Source of the DNA: Megalobrama amblycephala
Lineage: Eukaryota; Chordata; Actinopteri; Cypriniformes; Xenocyprididae
DNA length: 64,000 nucleotides
Direction: 5' to 3'
Assembly (NCBI RefSeq): GCF_018812025.1
Contig: NC_063053.1
Location: forward strand, 13,744,623 to 13,808,622
Part shown: positions 12,410-23,735 of the stretch, in pieces
How positions within the stretch are numbered: the first letter of the stretch is position 1
Layout: the number at the start of each line of letters is the position of its first letter
Made by a program: the position numbers and the translations under genes
The notes under the pieces: model-generated
What the model saw: the letters and a program-made list of their open reading frames with translations, nothing else
Told to the model about the DNA's origin: nothing
The model's database searches: none

Positions 12410-13228
12410 AGGTGCCATAGAACGTCTTTTCAAAAGATGTAATATAAGTCTAGGGTGTCCCCTGAATCATTAACTATGCACCGATTCAGGTTGCGGCCCC
12501 TTTAAATCTGTCGCTCCATGCCCTCCCGAGCTCTCGACTATAAGTGCAGTTATACAGTGGACCCTCAAATGGATCTTTACAAGATGTTCATCATTCATGC
12601 TGCATGCATGCATCGATTCCTGTGAGTATAGTATTTATTTGGATGTTTACATTTGATTCTGAATGAGTTTGAGGCTAAGTTGTGTTTATGAATCATACAG
12701 ACTGCAAGTGTTTAAAAATGAAAATAGCGACGGCTCTTGTCTCCGCGAATACAGTAATAAACGATGGTAACTTTAACCACATTTAACAGTACATTAGCAA
12801 CATGCTAACGAAACATTTAGAAAGACAATTTACAAATATCACTAAAAATATCTTGTAATCATGGATCATGTCAGTTATTATTGCTCCATCTGCCATTTTT
12901 CGCTATTGTTCTTGCTTGCTAACCTAGTCTGTTGATTCAGCTGTGCACATCCAGACGTTAATACTGGCTGCCCTTGTGTAATGCCTTGAACATGGGCTGG
13001 CATATGCAAATATTGGGGTCATACATATTAATGATCCCGACTGTTACGTAACAGTCGGTGTTATGTTGAGATTCGCCTGTTTTCCGGAGGTCTTTTAAAC
13101 AAATGAGATTTATATAAGAAGGAGGAAGCAATGTTTGAGTTTGAAACTCAGTGTATGTCTTTTCCATGTACTGAACTCTTGTTATTCAACTATGCCGAGG
13201 TAAATTCAATTTTGATTCTAGGGCTCCT
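12410..13228. mobile_element. TTAA-flanked MITE (ggtgcc...tagaa ends)
   Basis: Terminal inverted repeats: left aggtgccatagaa; complement of right aggagccctagaa. TTAA lies on both sides (12406-12409, 13229-13232). The internal sequence includes gactgttacgtaacagtcgg, a perfect palindrome (13038-13057). No transposase ORF. The target is that of piggyBac-like elements; that assignment is inferred. Confidence 0.75.
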
Positions 13229-13285
13229 TTAAATGTACATTGTAAAGCATCCTTGAGCCCTGAAAAGGTGCTATATAAATAAAAC

Positions 13286-13317
<32 letters not shown>
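13286..13317. repeat. (ATT)n microsatellite at LINE 3' end
   Basis: About ten copies of ATT directly following the LINE-type 3' end, as expected for the tail repeat of an L2-like insertion. Confidence 0.85.
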
Positions 13318-13319
<2 letters not shown>

Positions 13320-13765
13320 AAGTTTGGGGTCAGTAAGATTTTTTGAAATAATAAAAAACTTATGCTCACCAAGGCTGCATTTATTTGATAAAAATATAGT
13401 AAAAGAATAATATTATGAACTATTACGATTTAAATAACTTTTCTATTTTAATAGATTTTAAAATCTTATTTATTTCTGTAATGGCAAAGCTAAATTTTCA
13501 GCATCATTACTCCAGTCTTCAGTGTCACATGATCATTCAAAAATCATTCTAATATGCTGATTTGGTGCTCAAGAAATATGATTATCAATGTTGGAAACAG
13601 TAGTGCTTGCTTAGTATATTTGTAGAAACTGTAATACAGTTTTTTTTAAGGATTCTTTCACAAATAGAAAGTTAAAAAGAACAGAATTTATTTAAATAGA
13701 AATATTTAGTAACACTATAAATATCTTTACCGTCACTTGGATAAATGTTTTAATTTCTTTAAAAA
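13320..13765. mobile_element. Partial copy of the aaagtttggggtcagtaag element
   Basis: Shares aaaagtttggggtcagtaag, ctcaccaaggctgcatttat and gtcacatgatc blocks with the palindromic element at 2077-3013. Only one arm is preserved and no clear TA boundary remains. Confidence 0.6.
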
Positions 13766-13793
13766 GAAAGCATATGGCATTATGCTTACTTAA

Positions 13794-14672
13794 AGGGTTA
13801 GTTCACCCAAAAATGAAAATGATGTCATTAATGACTCACCCTCATGTCGTTCCAAACCCGTAAGACCTCCGTTCATCTTCGGAACACAGTTTAAGATATT
13901 TTAGATTTAGTCCGAGAGCTTTCTGTCCCTCCATTGAAAATGTAGGTACGGTAGACTGTCCATGTCCAGAAAGGTAATAAAAACATCATCAAAGTAGTCC
14001 ATGTGGCATCAGTGGGTTATTTAGAAGTTTTTAAAGCATCAAAAATACATTTTGGTCCAAAAATAACAAAAACTACGACTTTATTCAGCATTGTATTCTC
14101 TTCCAGGTCTGTTGTCAATCCGGGTTCACGACTCAGCAGTGACGCTGCTGACGTGTTATCCGGTGCACCCGAGCTTCATTTACAGCTGTATTCAAGCTAT
14201 TCTACATTGTTTGTATTTTGGAATTGCTATATTTTTTAAACAGGTGCGTAAGTGTGCATGTCGTGGATGTCCTAATCGCCAAAAAACAACGACGTAAAAG
14301 TGCATTACCAACGCCGACAGATGAAAGGATTCAATGGAATCAATTCAATGGAAAGGATTCCGGAAGAGAATACAATGCTGAATAAAGTCGTAGTTTTTGT
14401 TATTTTTGGACCAAAATGTATTTTCGATGCTTCAAAAAATTCTAACTAACCCACTGATGTCACATGGACTACTTTGATGATGTTTTTATTACCTTTCTGG
14501 ACATGGACAGTCTACCGTACATACATTTTCAATGGAGGGACAGAAAGCTCTCGGACTAAATCTAAAATATCTTAAACTGTGTTCCGAAGATGAACGGAGG
14601 TCTTATGGGTTTGGAACGACATGAGGGTGAGTCATTAATGACATAATTTTCATTTTTGGGTGAACTAACCCT
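13794..14672. mobile_element. Palindromic TTAA-flanked MITE (agttcacccaaaaatg family)
   Basis: The left ~330 bp and right ~320 bp are reverse complements, beginning agggttagttcacccaaaaa. TTAA flanks both sides (13790-13793, 14673-14676). The short centre (14110-14340) is not inverted. There is no ORF of transposase type. Other copies lie at 18,577, 25,757, 25,926, 47,249 and 50,647, making this the most repeated family in the window. Confidence 0.8.
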
Positions 14673-14676
14673 TTAA

Positions 14677-16451
14677 ATTTCAGATTTATAGCTAAATGGT
14701 AATAATTGCTGAAAATAATAGAAAAATTATAATACAAGTAAAGGAAAAGTATTATAAGCGATAGAAAATGGCCCAAGCAGACAGACAATCCACAGTCCTA
14801 TGATCACTGTACCGCAGTGCAAATGTAAAAATGCATTACCTACACATTTTGTCAAAATTGAGTTTTAGACTATAATCTGTTCTGTGTCGGAAGGGCTCAA
14901 CTACAGAGAAAACGGAGCGTGAAAATTGATATCACTTGAAAGCCATATATCTTGGTTTCAGACTCAGTGTTGGAGTAGTTACTATGTTTTGCCTTAGTAA
15001 AGAAATATTACAATCCAATAAAACAACAATTTAGTCTGCAATTACTCTCAGATGCACTAAAGGCTTACCCTCATTAACATGAAGGACTCATATGAGATGA
15101 AAATTCCATTAATAATCAGTCTAGAAAATGCTGTTGTATTCTACATGGAGCTGGTAGCCCCTTCAAACATACTATTACTACTTCTTCTTCTAATACTACT
15201 AATAATAATAATAATATGTTTACTTCATACAGCCCAGCTCTTTTAGTCAGTCGTAAGGGCAAAAAGTACATCTAAACAAAAGAAGCAAATCAAATAATAT
15301 AAGACTAAACAATACAATAACAAACACAATATACATACTACAGATGAAACAACAGAGCTAGAGTCAACAGCATAGAGTGATGGTATGGATCAGAATGTAT
15401 GCGACCCAACAGACAGTCCAAATGGGAAAAAAATGTCCGAATGACAGATCGAGGATAAACACAAAATGCCTCAACAAACAAAATTCCTCTGTCCAAGACA
15501 CAGCCGTGACAGGGAGAGAGCCTGTGTCACTCTGGTCATGGTGCAATGAAGCACAAGAATTCTTCCACCAAAAAACCTTATGATATTTATGATCTCATAT
15601 TGAGAGAAGTTATCTGCAGCATTACGCAGTTTATGTCTTTATATGCTTAGAATAGATTGTAGAATTGTGCTTATAGCAGATATGCGAGCACTGATCAGTG
15701 ACAAAGTGAAACTGTACATGCAGGTGAGAACCAGAATAAATGTGCACCCTTATGAGCAGAATATTAAGGTGTCTGTTGCAGTCAGGCTGAATAAGGATGA
15801 GCAGTGAGTGCATTTGAAAGGACAGTGGCCCTGGGGGTGACCCTATTAAAATGGCAATCATGCAGACCTGTCCTCAATTCCCTCTGCTGGTTTCTCCTCT
15901 CAGAAGATAACACTTCCAGTTCATATCAGTCAAAGCGTGAGCAGGGACTGCATCATATTAAATAATTATTCGTCTATAAGAATCAGTGTTATATAATAGC
16001 TTTTTAAATGGAGAAAGTAGTGCCTCTCTTAGTTTAAGATGGGTGGGAATTAATATCACCATTCTGTCATTTCTAGCTCCACTTAATTTTTTTCCTGTGT
16101 CTTTTTTAATGGTTAGAAGCTCCCTGAGGATTACAGTCAATTGCCTGTCATGGAGGGGGACATATGAGGAAAAATCTCTTAGAATGAGCTAACCTAGGTA
16201 TATTTCATATAGGTGTTGATGACGACCTGATCAATGACCTACTCGCACTTGGATAAGGCTGACACTATTGTCAGTATTTTGCTCGTTGATTTCTATAATG
16301 CTTTTTTCATCATTTTGCCTCTTCAACTTGGGATTAAACTCAGATTGATATAAATTAATCTTCCCACATCTACTAGATCACAGATTACCTTACTGAAAGG
16401 TGGCAGTCCAGACTTGTTTGCCTAAGATGATGTAGTGAATAACAGTGGAGT
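14677..16451. other. No gene seen; intergenic DNA
   Basis: Contains a short mixed trinucleotide tract (ctt/ata, 15175-15215). No supported exon or element boundary. Confidence 0.4.
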
Positions 16452-16456
16452 ACCAC

Positions 16457-17510
16457 TGTTATGATCACCGTCTGTCCTGTCACTTCCCGGACTACATTCC
16501 CCATAATCCTCTCTGCCAATCACCTGCACTCACTCCACCAATCACTACACTAATCACCACACCCAGCGGCCACACATTACCTGGACTATAAAAGACTCAC
16601 ACACTCATCACCTGATCGTGAAGTCTTGTTTCCTCAGTGTACAATTCCAAGCGTTATTTCCCTGTTTACCTGTTTGTTACTGTTCCTGCTAGTGATGGCG
16701 AAATGAAGCTTTGTGAAGCACTGAGGCTTTCCCCTCAAGTGTATCGTAAAAAGGTTCATTACTCGAAGCTTTTCAACACGGTGCACACTAACGACATCTT
16801 GTGGTCAAAAGGTGGAAAAAACTGCCTTTGCGTCCCAGACGACGCAGCTATTTTTGGAGTTTCATGTAGGCTAATACATCAGTTTAAGCTATGAAAAGCG
16901 TTTAAAACAATGTAAATTATTATTATACATTAAAAAAAGTCTTTCACGTGTCATTTCACTTACACAATTTGAATAAATGAGTCTGAATAAAATTTGGGGG
17001 GACAAAGGCAAGCTTTGGCATATATTATAAAAATAAATGATTGTCATAGAATGAAGTATGAACTGGGAATAAATACAAACTGAACACATGTAAATATTTA
17101 TTCGTATTATGGCATATGTTTTGCTAAAAAGCAAATAATACTTCACATCTGCGCAAGGGTTCACGTTATGTGAATCAGAATACGAAGCAGTCACGTGGTT
17201 GTGTGCGAAAACGAAGCTTCGGACGTCACCGATCACGTGGTTATGGCAAAACGAATCAAGCTCCGATACAGTGCTTCACTGTGAGATGTTTCGTCTTTTT
17301 GATACAAGCTTCGAAGCCTCGGTGTCAAACGTCACATCACTAGTTCCTGCCTGATTCCTGTTTTATGACCCATTGCTGCCTGCCTCGATCCTTGCCTGTA
17401 CCCGGACTACGACTCTGCCTGTTCCTTATTGCTCCTGTTTGTTCCTGTTTCCTGCTCACTTCTAATAAAACGCTGCATTTGGATCTTACCATGAGTCCCG
17501 CCCCGTTACA
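16457..17510 (+). mobile_element. Solo LTR, split by a hAT-like insertion
   Basis: Starts tgttatgatcacc and ends ccccgttaca, the TG...CA boundaries of an LTR. The 5-bp duplication accac lies directly outside both ends (16452-16456, 17511-17515). A TATA-like ctataaaag (16586) and an aataaa signal (17464) sit where LTR promoter and polyadenylation signals are expected. Without the nested element the LTR is 393 bp. No internal retrotransposon sequence is adjacent, so it arose by LTR-LTR recombination. Confidence 0.8.
16690..17342. mobile_element. hAT-like non-autonomous element inside the solo LTR
   Basis: 653 bp with short inverted ends (tagtgatgg... / ...catcacta) and a perfect 8-bp duplication gttcctgc on each side (16682-16689, 17343-17350), the hAT signature. 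It contains no transposase ORF; the 85-codon frame inside has no recognisable content. Related tagtgatggg/ttcgaatcagtggttcgg sequences recur at 43,970 and 47,531. Confidence 0.8.
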
Positions 17511-17515
17511 ACCAC

Positions 17516-18304
17516 AGGGTTCTGTCCTGGTCCCTTTTCCATTCACCCATTACATGATATCAACTCATGTTTTCAGTAAGAAGTTCTCAGATGAAAATCG
17601 CAACATCATCAGTACAATTTAATCAAAAGTCAAGCATTTTTCTTACAATAAAAACACCACAAAAACCACAGTCTTCTCAATAGTAGCTCACCATTTCATT
17701 AATGTCATGAAAGTATGCTACTAAAAATATGCTAATAATTATATTTACAGTGTCAATGTATGTCTCACATTTTGGCTGGCCACAACCTTCTTCCTAAGAG
17801 ACAGACATTTCTATTGAGCTGACTACTGATAGTCAAGATAAGAACTGTCAAACAGAGCATCTTACACACTAATTATCCTCCTGCATGCTGAGGCTGTGAT
17901 AACTGGCATTCTGGAGACTCTTAACATACTAACTCTGTGCCCCAGATGCATTACAATAACAGCTTCATATATTAATGTTGTTTATCTTTCAGCCTTTGAA
18001 AGAGAGAGAATAGAGAGTGTACTGTGGAGAGTTGCAGGCTTGGTCCTTTCCCTAATGTCTATTTTGTTCATTGAGCCAAATGACAAGAAAGAAGACAATA
18101 GGCTTTGTCTATTACATGCCACTTCAAGGTTTATAGAAGCTGGTAATATGGCAACCAGAGCATTTTATGTTCAGAATTAGGGCACCTCTGTGGTTTCATT
18201 AGAGGAGGGGGCAGGATGAGCTCTGGTGAGACTTCAAATAACAAAAATGAACACAAGCCCAGTCGCACCATTATGAAAGCATGTCAAATCTCTGAAGCAT
18301 ACTG
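17516..18304. other. No gene seen
   Basis: Intergenic DNA without supported features; the 94-codon frame at 17896-18180 shows no domain or exon-like signals I recognise. Confidence 0.4.
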
Positions 18305-19823
18305 CACTGTAAAAAATGATTTTATGGCTAAGTAAATAAAACAGGAAAAATCATGCATCTTTTGCTAAGAATAATCTTATTTTTACTTGCAAATATTAGA
18401 CATCCAACAGACAAGTAAATTTGACTTGTGATTCTCTGGCATATTTACACAAATTAATAAAGTACTTGAGGCAAATAAAAAAAATTGTTTAAAATGTACG
18501 TCTTGAAGCAAGGAATCTGCGCATGCGCGGAAAGAAGAATATACGCAATCATGGAGGGCTTCTCCAAACTCCATTTTGGGTTAGTTCACCCAAAAATTCT
18601 GTCATTTATTACTCACCCTCATGTCGTTCCACACCCATAAGACCTTCGTTCATCTTCGGAACACAAATTAAGATATTTTTGATTAAATCTGATAGTGTGA
18701 TAATATCCGATGTCTGACTTCTCAATAGACAGCAACTTAACCAACACTTTCAAGATCCAGAAAGGTACTAAAAACATCGTTAAAACAGTCGACGTGACTG
18801 CAGTGGTTCAACCTTAATGTTATGAAGCGACGAGAATACTTTTTGTGCGCAAAAACAAAACAAAAATAATGGCTTTATTCAACAATTTCTTCTGTTCTGT
18901 GTCATTCTGCTACGCTCTTTACGTCCAGCGCTTCCAGGTTCTACATCAGAACGGCGGCTCAGTATTGGCCGAAGCTGTTCATGTGAGCAGCACAACACAT
19001 GCGTGTGATGCTGACGCAGGAGCTGGTCAATAATGAGACGGCGTTCTGACGTAGAACCTGGAAGCACTGGACGTAAAGAGTGTAGGGGGCAATTAAGGAC
19101 AGAATTTTCATTTTTGTGTGAACTAACCCTTTAAGTCCACACTGGGGTACAGTTAATTTTTATATTGATTCGAGCATTTTGATATGAACACCTGAAGATA
19201 CTGAATTGATTGTTGATGAAAGTAATTTATGTGAACCTGTTGTTGAGGAAGAACAAGATTTTGTCAAAATAATCAACAATAAGTTGGGTTGCCTTTTTCT
19301 TGAATTAGAAAGCGTTTCAAAATATTTTGATACTGAGATTAAGAAGCTGATCGATGCATAGAACTGCTAATTTAGAGTTCTAATATGTTTAATGTGTCAT
19401 TGAGGTTTATCGTTGCTCAAGCTGCTTAAATCTTTAAAGTGATCTTAAGCATTATAGGTTTTTGTAAATGCTTGTTATTTCTTAATAAATGACTCTTAAC
19501 TGCACATTGTCTTGGTATTATTTTGTCACATTATAAAAGTAAAATTTAATTTAAAATATTTACCAGCACTGCATAAAACAAGTAAAATATATTTAAAAGA
19601 GCAAATGGTTTTACTTATTTATATTACATCAGATTTAAGTAAAAATTACTCAATATAATTTAACAGGCCAAGTTATATGTACTCGTTCACTTTGTTAATT
19701 TTTACTCCGCTTAGTTAAGTAGATTTTCTTAATTTCCATGTGTGTGAAATTTACTTAAATATTTCTGCAAAAACTTGCAATATAAAAACTGAGTAAATTC
19801 TACTTATTGTTTTTTTCAGTGTG
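18305..19823. mobile_element. cactgtaaaaaa-ended element hosting a TTAA MITE
   Basis: The left end reads cactgtaaaaaatgatttta; the complement of the right end starts cactgaaaaaaacaataag. Both flanks show the tacttgaa/agtaaa motifs repeated through the interior. A palindromic TTAA element (18577-19130) is nested inside. No clear target duplication is visible, so boundaries are approximate. Confidence 0.45.
18577..19130. mobile_element. TTAA MITE, agttcacccaaaaatg family, diverged
   Basis: Starts gggttagttcacccaaaaat and ends with its complement followed by TTAA (19131-19134); the left TTAA has decayed. The interior contains an inverted pair around gttctacatcagaacg / gttctgacgtagaac. No transposase. 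Confidence 0.7.
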
Positions 19824-20654
19824 CATTGTGTAACACGTGTCTAAGGAATTGGCACTAATTTAATAAATTAATTGCTGTTATAGCAGATAGAATTGAATTA
19901 GAGATCATGAAGGAGGTGGCGGGTTGGGGTGAGAAACAACAGACAGGCACAAAGTTAAATTTGATCTTGAAATGTAATTTGATCTATTTGATGTAAAGTG
20001 ATTAATTTACAATGTCATACAAACAATATGAAAACTTCCCTTGAGTGCACTCTTCTTCTACCCCAAAAATATATACGGACCGGTCAGTTCAATATCAGAA
20101 AGAAATAAAAGAAAAAAAGAAAAAAGAAAGGTATAAAAGAAATAATTTCTTTCTCAAAATATCACAGATGTTCCAATAAGGACTTCGATGCCAATCAAAT
20201 GGGTTATGGGTAACCATATACCATTAATAGTTCAATGTTCGGTAAAATACTGATCAGTTTTCTCTTTTCCCATTCTGTTTTTTCAATTCCCTCTAGAAAG
20301 GGAACCTAATAGTTCTTTAGGTTGGAATTGTCTTGCTTTCACAAAGCAAGACTGAAAAATTCAAAGAAAGGATATTGTCCTCTTCTTTATGATGTCGTCC
20401 TTTTTCCTCTGTAGCAGATTTGGTTTGCTCGCCATCAAATGTGAAGTTTCACAGGATGTCACAGAAGATCACAGGAGTATCCCGAATCCGTAGAATCAAG
20501 AAAGAAAAAAGGAAAAAAATAGAAAAAACACAAGGAAGGAAGAAAAAAAAAAACCTGGCCTGATCACAGACCAGAACATTCATTCAGTGAATTCAAGAAT
20601 AAATTTCACATCAAAGATCAGAATCAAAATAACAACTAAACATACAATTACAAT
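19824..20654. other. Unassigned sequence next to a tandem repeat
   Basis: Purine-rich on the plus strand (20095-20150, 20500-20560). On the minus strand it reads as pyrimidine-rich tracts and could be the flank of an old LTR element, but I find no LTR ends, primer site or protein content. Not a gene as far as I can see. Confidence 0.3.
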
Positions 20655-21217
20655 TACCATTTCTACAAGAAATGATATATTACACATTTACACATTCATT
20701 TACATCTGAATCAATTGTTTTTTTTTTTTTCTTACACAGGTGCGTGACCAACAATGGTGTCAGTGAACTGCAATGAACTAGTAATAACCATGCGGTTCAC
20801 TATGACCGCTTAAGACTAAAATAATTAAATAAAAACAATAACACATACAAATATCATTTTTACAAGAAAAGATATACCAGTTATTTACCTCTATAACCGA
20901 TTTTACTCTTACACACTCGCATGTGACCAACAATGGCGTCGGTGAACTGAAATGAACAATAACCACGCGGTTCACTATGACCACATTTTTAACCACTTAG
21001 ATTGAAACAATAAAATTAAACTAAAACATACACATATTTTTTCACGAAAAATGATATCAGTCTTTTACCTCTATGTTCGTTTTTGCTCTCACACATGCGC
21101 ATCTCTATCACAGGCGCATGTGACCAGCAATGGCGTTGGTGAACTGCAATGAACAATAATCACGCGGTTCACTATGACATTTATAACTACTTGGATCGAA
21201 ATACAAATTAAAAAGGG
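20655..21217. repeat. ~185-bp tandem repeat, three copies
   Basis: Three consecutive units (about 20655-20850, 20851-21034, 21035-21217) share the core accaacaatggcgtcggtgaa, then a ggttcactatgac block about 35 bases on. Spacing of the core is about 178 then 197 bp. The copies differ at many positions, so the array is not recent. No ORF spans it. Confidence 0.8.
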
Positions 21218-21316
21218 AGTAAGTTTACAGCAACTAAATAACCATTTAGTTGCAGTAAATCTATCTTATTATGGAGTTTTTATACATTCTTTATATATAT
21301 ATATATATAAATAAAA

Positions 21317-21402
21317 TGTTCCTATTATCACTGTAAAGCTGCTGTGAAACAATCTGTATTGTAAAAAGCGCTATACAAATGAAGATGATTTGACTTGATA
21401 TA
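21317..21402. repeat. LINE/SINE-type 3' tail fragment
   Basis: Carries ctgtaaagctgctgtgaaac and gcgctatacaaatgaag, the tail motif of fish L2-related retroposons. Only the tail is present. A similar fragment in reverse orientation is at 54907-55030. Confidence 0.55.
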
Positions 21403-21484
21403 CAGCGAGAGAGATTGCTGTTTTTTTATTTCATACATAATAAAATAAAAAAAATACCAAAAAATTAAAAAGAAAAGAACTGTC

Positions 21485-21832
21485 GGTAACACTTTACAAT
21501 AAGGTTCATTTGTTAACATTAGTTTTTGTTACATTTTAGTTTTTGTATTAACTAACATGAACTAACCATGAGCAATTTGTTACTGTATTTGTTAATCTTT
21601 GTTAACATTAGTTAATAAAAATACAGCAGTTCATTGTTTGTTCATGTCAGTTCATAATGCATTGACTAATTTTAACAAATACAACTCTTAATTTTATTAA
21701 TGTATGTATTAGTAAATGATGAAATAAACATTAACAAAGATTAATACATGCTGCAGAAGTGCAATTCATTATTAGTTCATGTTAACTACTGTAGTTAACT
21801 AATTAACTAATTAACCTTATTGTAAAGCGTTT
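21485..21832. mobile_element. ggtaacactttacaataagg-ended MITE
   Basis: Left end ggtaacactttacaataagg; right end ccttattgtaaagcgtttcc is its near reverse complement. The internal gttaacattag motif is repeated. This matches a common cyprinid repeat by memory. A second copy begins at 63,921 and runs off the window. Confidence 0.7.
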
Positions 21833-21839
21833 CCGAACA

Positions 21840-23450
21840 GTCATATATAATTATTGGGCAATAATTGGTCAATAATAATCACCCTGAATTGTTTTTAGTT
21901 TTTTTTATGTTTTTAGTTTTTTGTTTGTCTGTTTTTATGCTTTGACAAATAAGTTAAATGTGCAGAGATAAAGATTTTCCACTGTTCATGATTTGCGTGG
22001 GTGTTTAGCAGTACGCACACCTCTCGAAATGTACAACAACAGTACAGATTAATATAGAATTCATAAACTGTATAAAACACACCGGAGTCTAGTAATAGTT
22101 TATCTTGTGATCAACATTGAGAATAATTGACTTTAATGTGTAGTACTGATATGATAAAACAAACACATTTCTGGTGCACAAATTCAGACACAGATTGCTA
22201 TGATTGAGGAGAAACAACCTCCAGTAATGTGGCTTCTTGTACCACATAAACAGCAGGAGGATGTTTATTTATTTATTTATTTATTTTGTGAAAGGGAATT
22301 TAGTTGACTCAAATTACAGGCACCCCTGCTGTTTGGCTTGATCGTCTGAGGCTATATTTATGAACATTACATAAATGCGTTTGTGTGTATATATACACAC
22401 ATACCCCTCACAAATGCATATAATTTTATGGTGCATATGGCGTCTGCTTAAGTTTTAGCACTTCTCCACCCAAGGCAATGCATCTCTCCGACACTCACAC
22501 AAATCTCAATGTCAATCCGCATGTCTCCACACTTCCACTTAAGCTTCTGTAATAGAGCTATAATGCCGCATAGGAAAAAGAGCGAAAAGGAGAGAAAGAG
22601 ATCACACAACTGGGACACCTGTCATAACCCCAACAAATCTATCTAGACCAGTACAGAGCGACTCAAACAGCCAGAATGATTGCCGTCTTCCTATCTCGTT
22701 GCATGTTTGATCCAGTGCTTTAATTCCCTCTACTTGTTGTATCTGATCCATACAGCCTTCATCTCTCTGCCCAGTGCGCAACAGATGCGATCACTGAAGA
22801 CACTCATTGTTGTGTTAATTTATGTGCTGCTGTGTGTAGCCCAAGGCAACATGGGCATTGCAGGTGGGCTGTGCGTATCTCTAAACATGGAGGAGATTGT
22901 GTCCATGAGACCGTCTGAGGGAGGATATATTTCTGCTGCACTTCACCATTGAGCTTTCCCACTCATCCCTAATTCCTTAATTATAAAAAAAAGCTGGGAT
23001 TTTATTACCATCGGTTACATAAATTAGCACTAGAAAGGAATAAGAATAGAAACTAAAGTAGGAAGACAGAGAGAGGTGGATGAAAATGTGGTGGGGGGTG
23101 GGGTGACGAGTCACTGGAGGGAAGAAAGCAACATAAAGGAGAAAGAATAAAGTCAGGGAGACAGAGTGAGCAAGAGAGAGCGTGAATACGAGACTGGCAG
23201 ACACCATTAGTCAAAGCCTGACAGCAGACTGTGACCGACAGGTAGACCAGTGCCAAGCAGGCTGCGACAGCCTTGGCTCTGATTGGTCCTTTCGGTTTGG
23301 AAGCCTTGTTCTTGATTAGTGTTGTTTTGAGAGACCAACTAATCTCTAATGGCTGTTCGACTTTAGCTCAACACTGCCCCCTGTCTGTTATATATCACAT
23401 AAATTTAGTGTGTGCAGGCTCTGTTTTCTTCAAAAGCATAAAGAAAATAT
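21840..23450. other. No gene seen; intergenic DNA
   Basis: Includes a (TTTA)n tract at 22262-22283. The 90-codon frame at 22680-22952 starts in a hydrophobic stretch but has no splice or domain support. No exon claimed. Confidence 0.4.
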
Positions 23451-23735
23451 GGTAACACTTTAGATTAGGGTCCAGTTCTCAATATTAACTATTACCGGTA
23501 ACTATGACTTTTGCCTGAATAAACTCCTTATTACTGATTATTAATAGTTAGTAAGGTAGTTGTTAAGTTTAGGAATTGGGTAGGATTAAGGGATGTAGAA
23601 TATGGTCATGCAGAATAAGGCATCAAAGGGGTAATGTTGCTGTTTGAGCATAAAAAAGATCTGCAAGGTTAGAAAGCTCAAAGTCCACTACAAATTGAGA
23701 TATTCTCTTTAACAGAAAACCCTTTTCAAGAACTA

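Larger units (their letters stand above)
12170..13320 (+). mobile_element. LINE (L2-like) 3' end, interrupted by a TTAA element
   Basis: At 12198-12255 the frame reads FRSFSVVAPKLWNSLP, the signature near the C-terminus of L2-like reverse transcriptases (FSVxAPxLWNSLP). The characteristic LINE 3' tail (ctgaaaaggtgctatataaa, then ataaaact and an ATT repeat) appears at 13255-13320. Between them lies a TTAA-flanked element (12410-13228), so one 5'-truncated LINE tail was split by a later insertion. Non-functional remnant. Confidence 0.7.

Noticed and set aside
20655..21217. CRISPR-like regular spacing
   Set aside because: Units are ~185 bp and diverged, in vertebrate DNA with no cas genes; an ordinary tandem repeat.
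22680..22952. 90-codon frame with a hydrophobic N-terminus
   Set aside because: No family resemblance, splice sites or neighbouring exons; likely chance.
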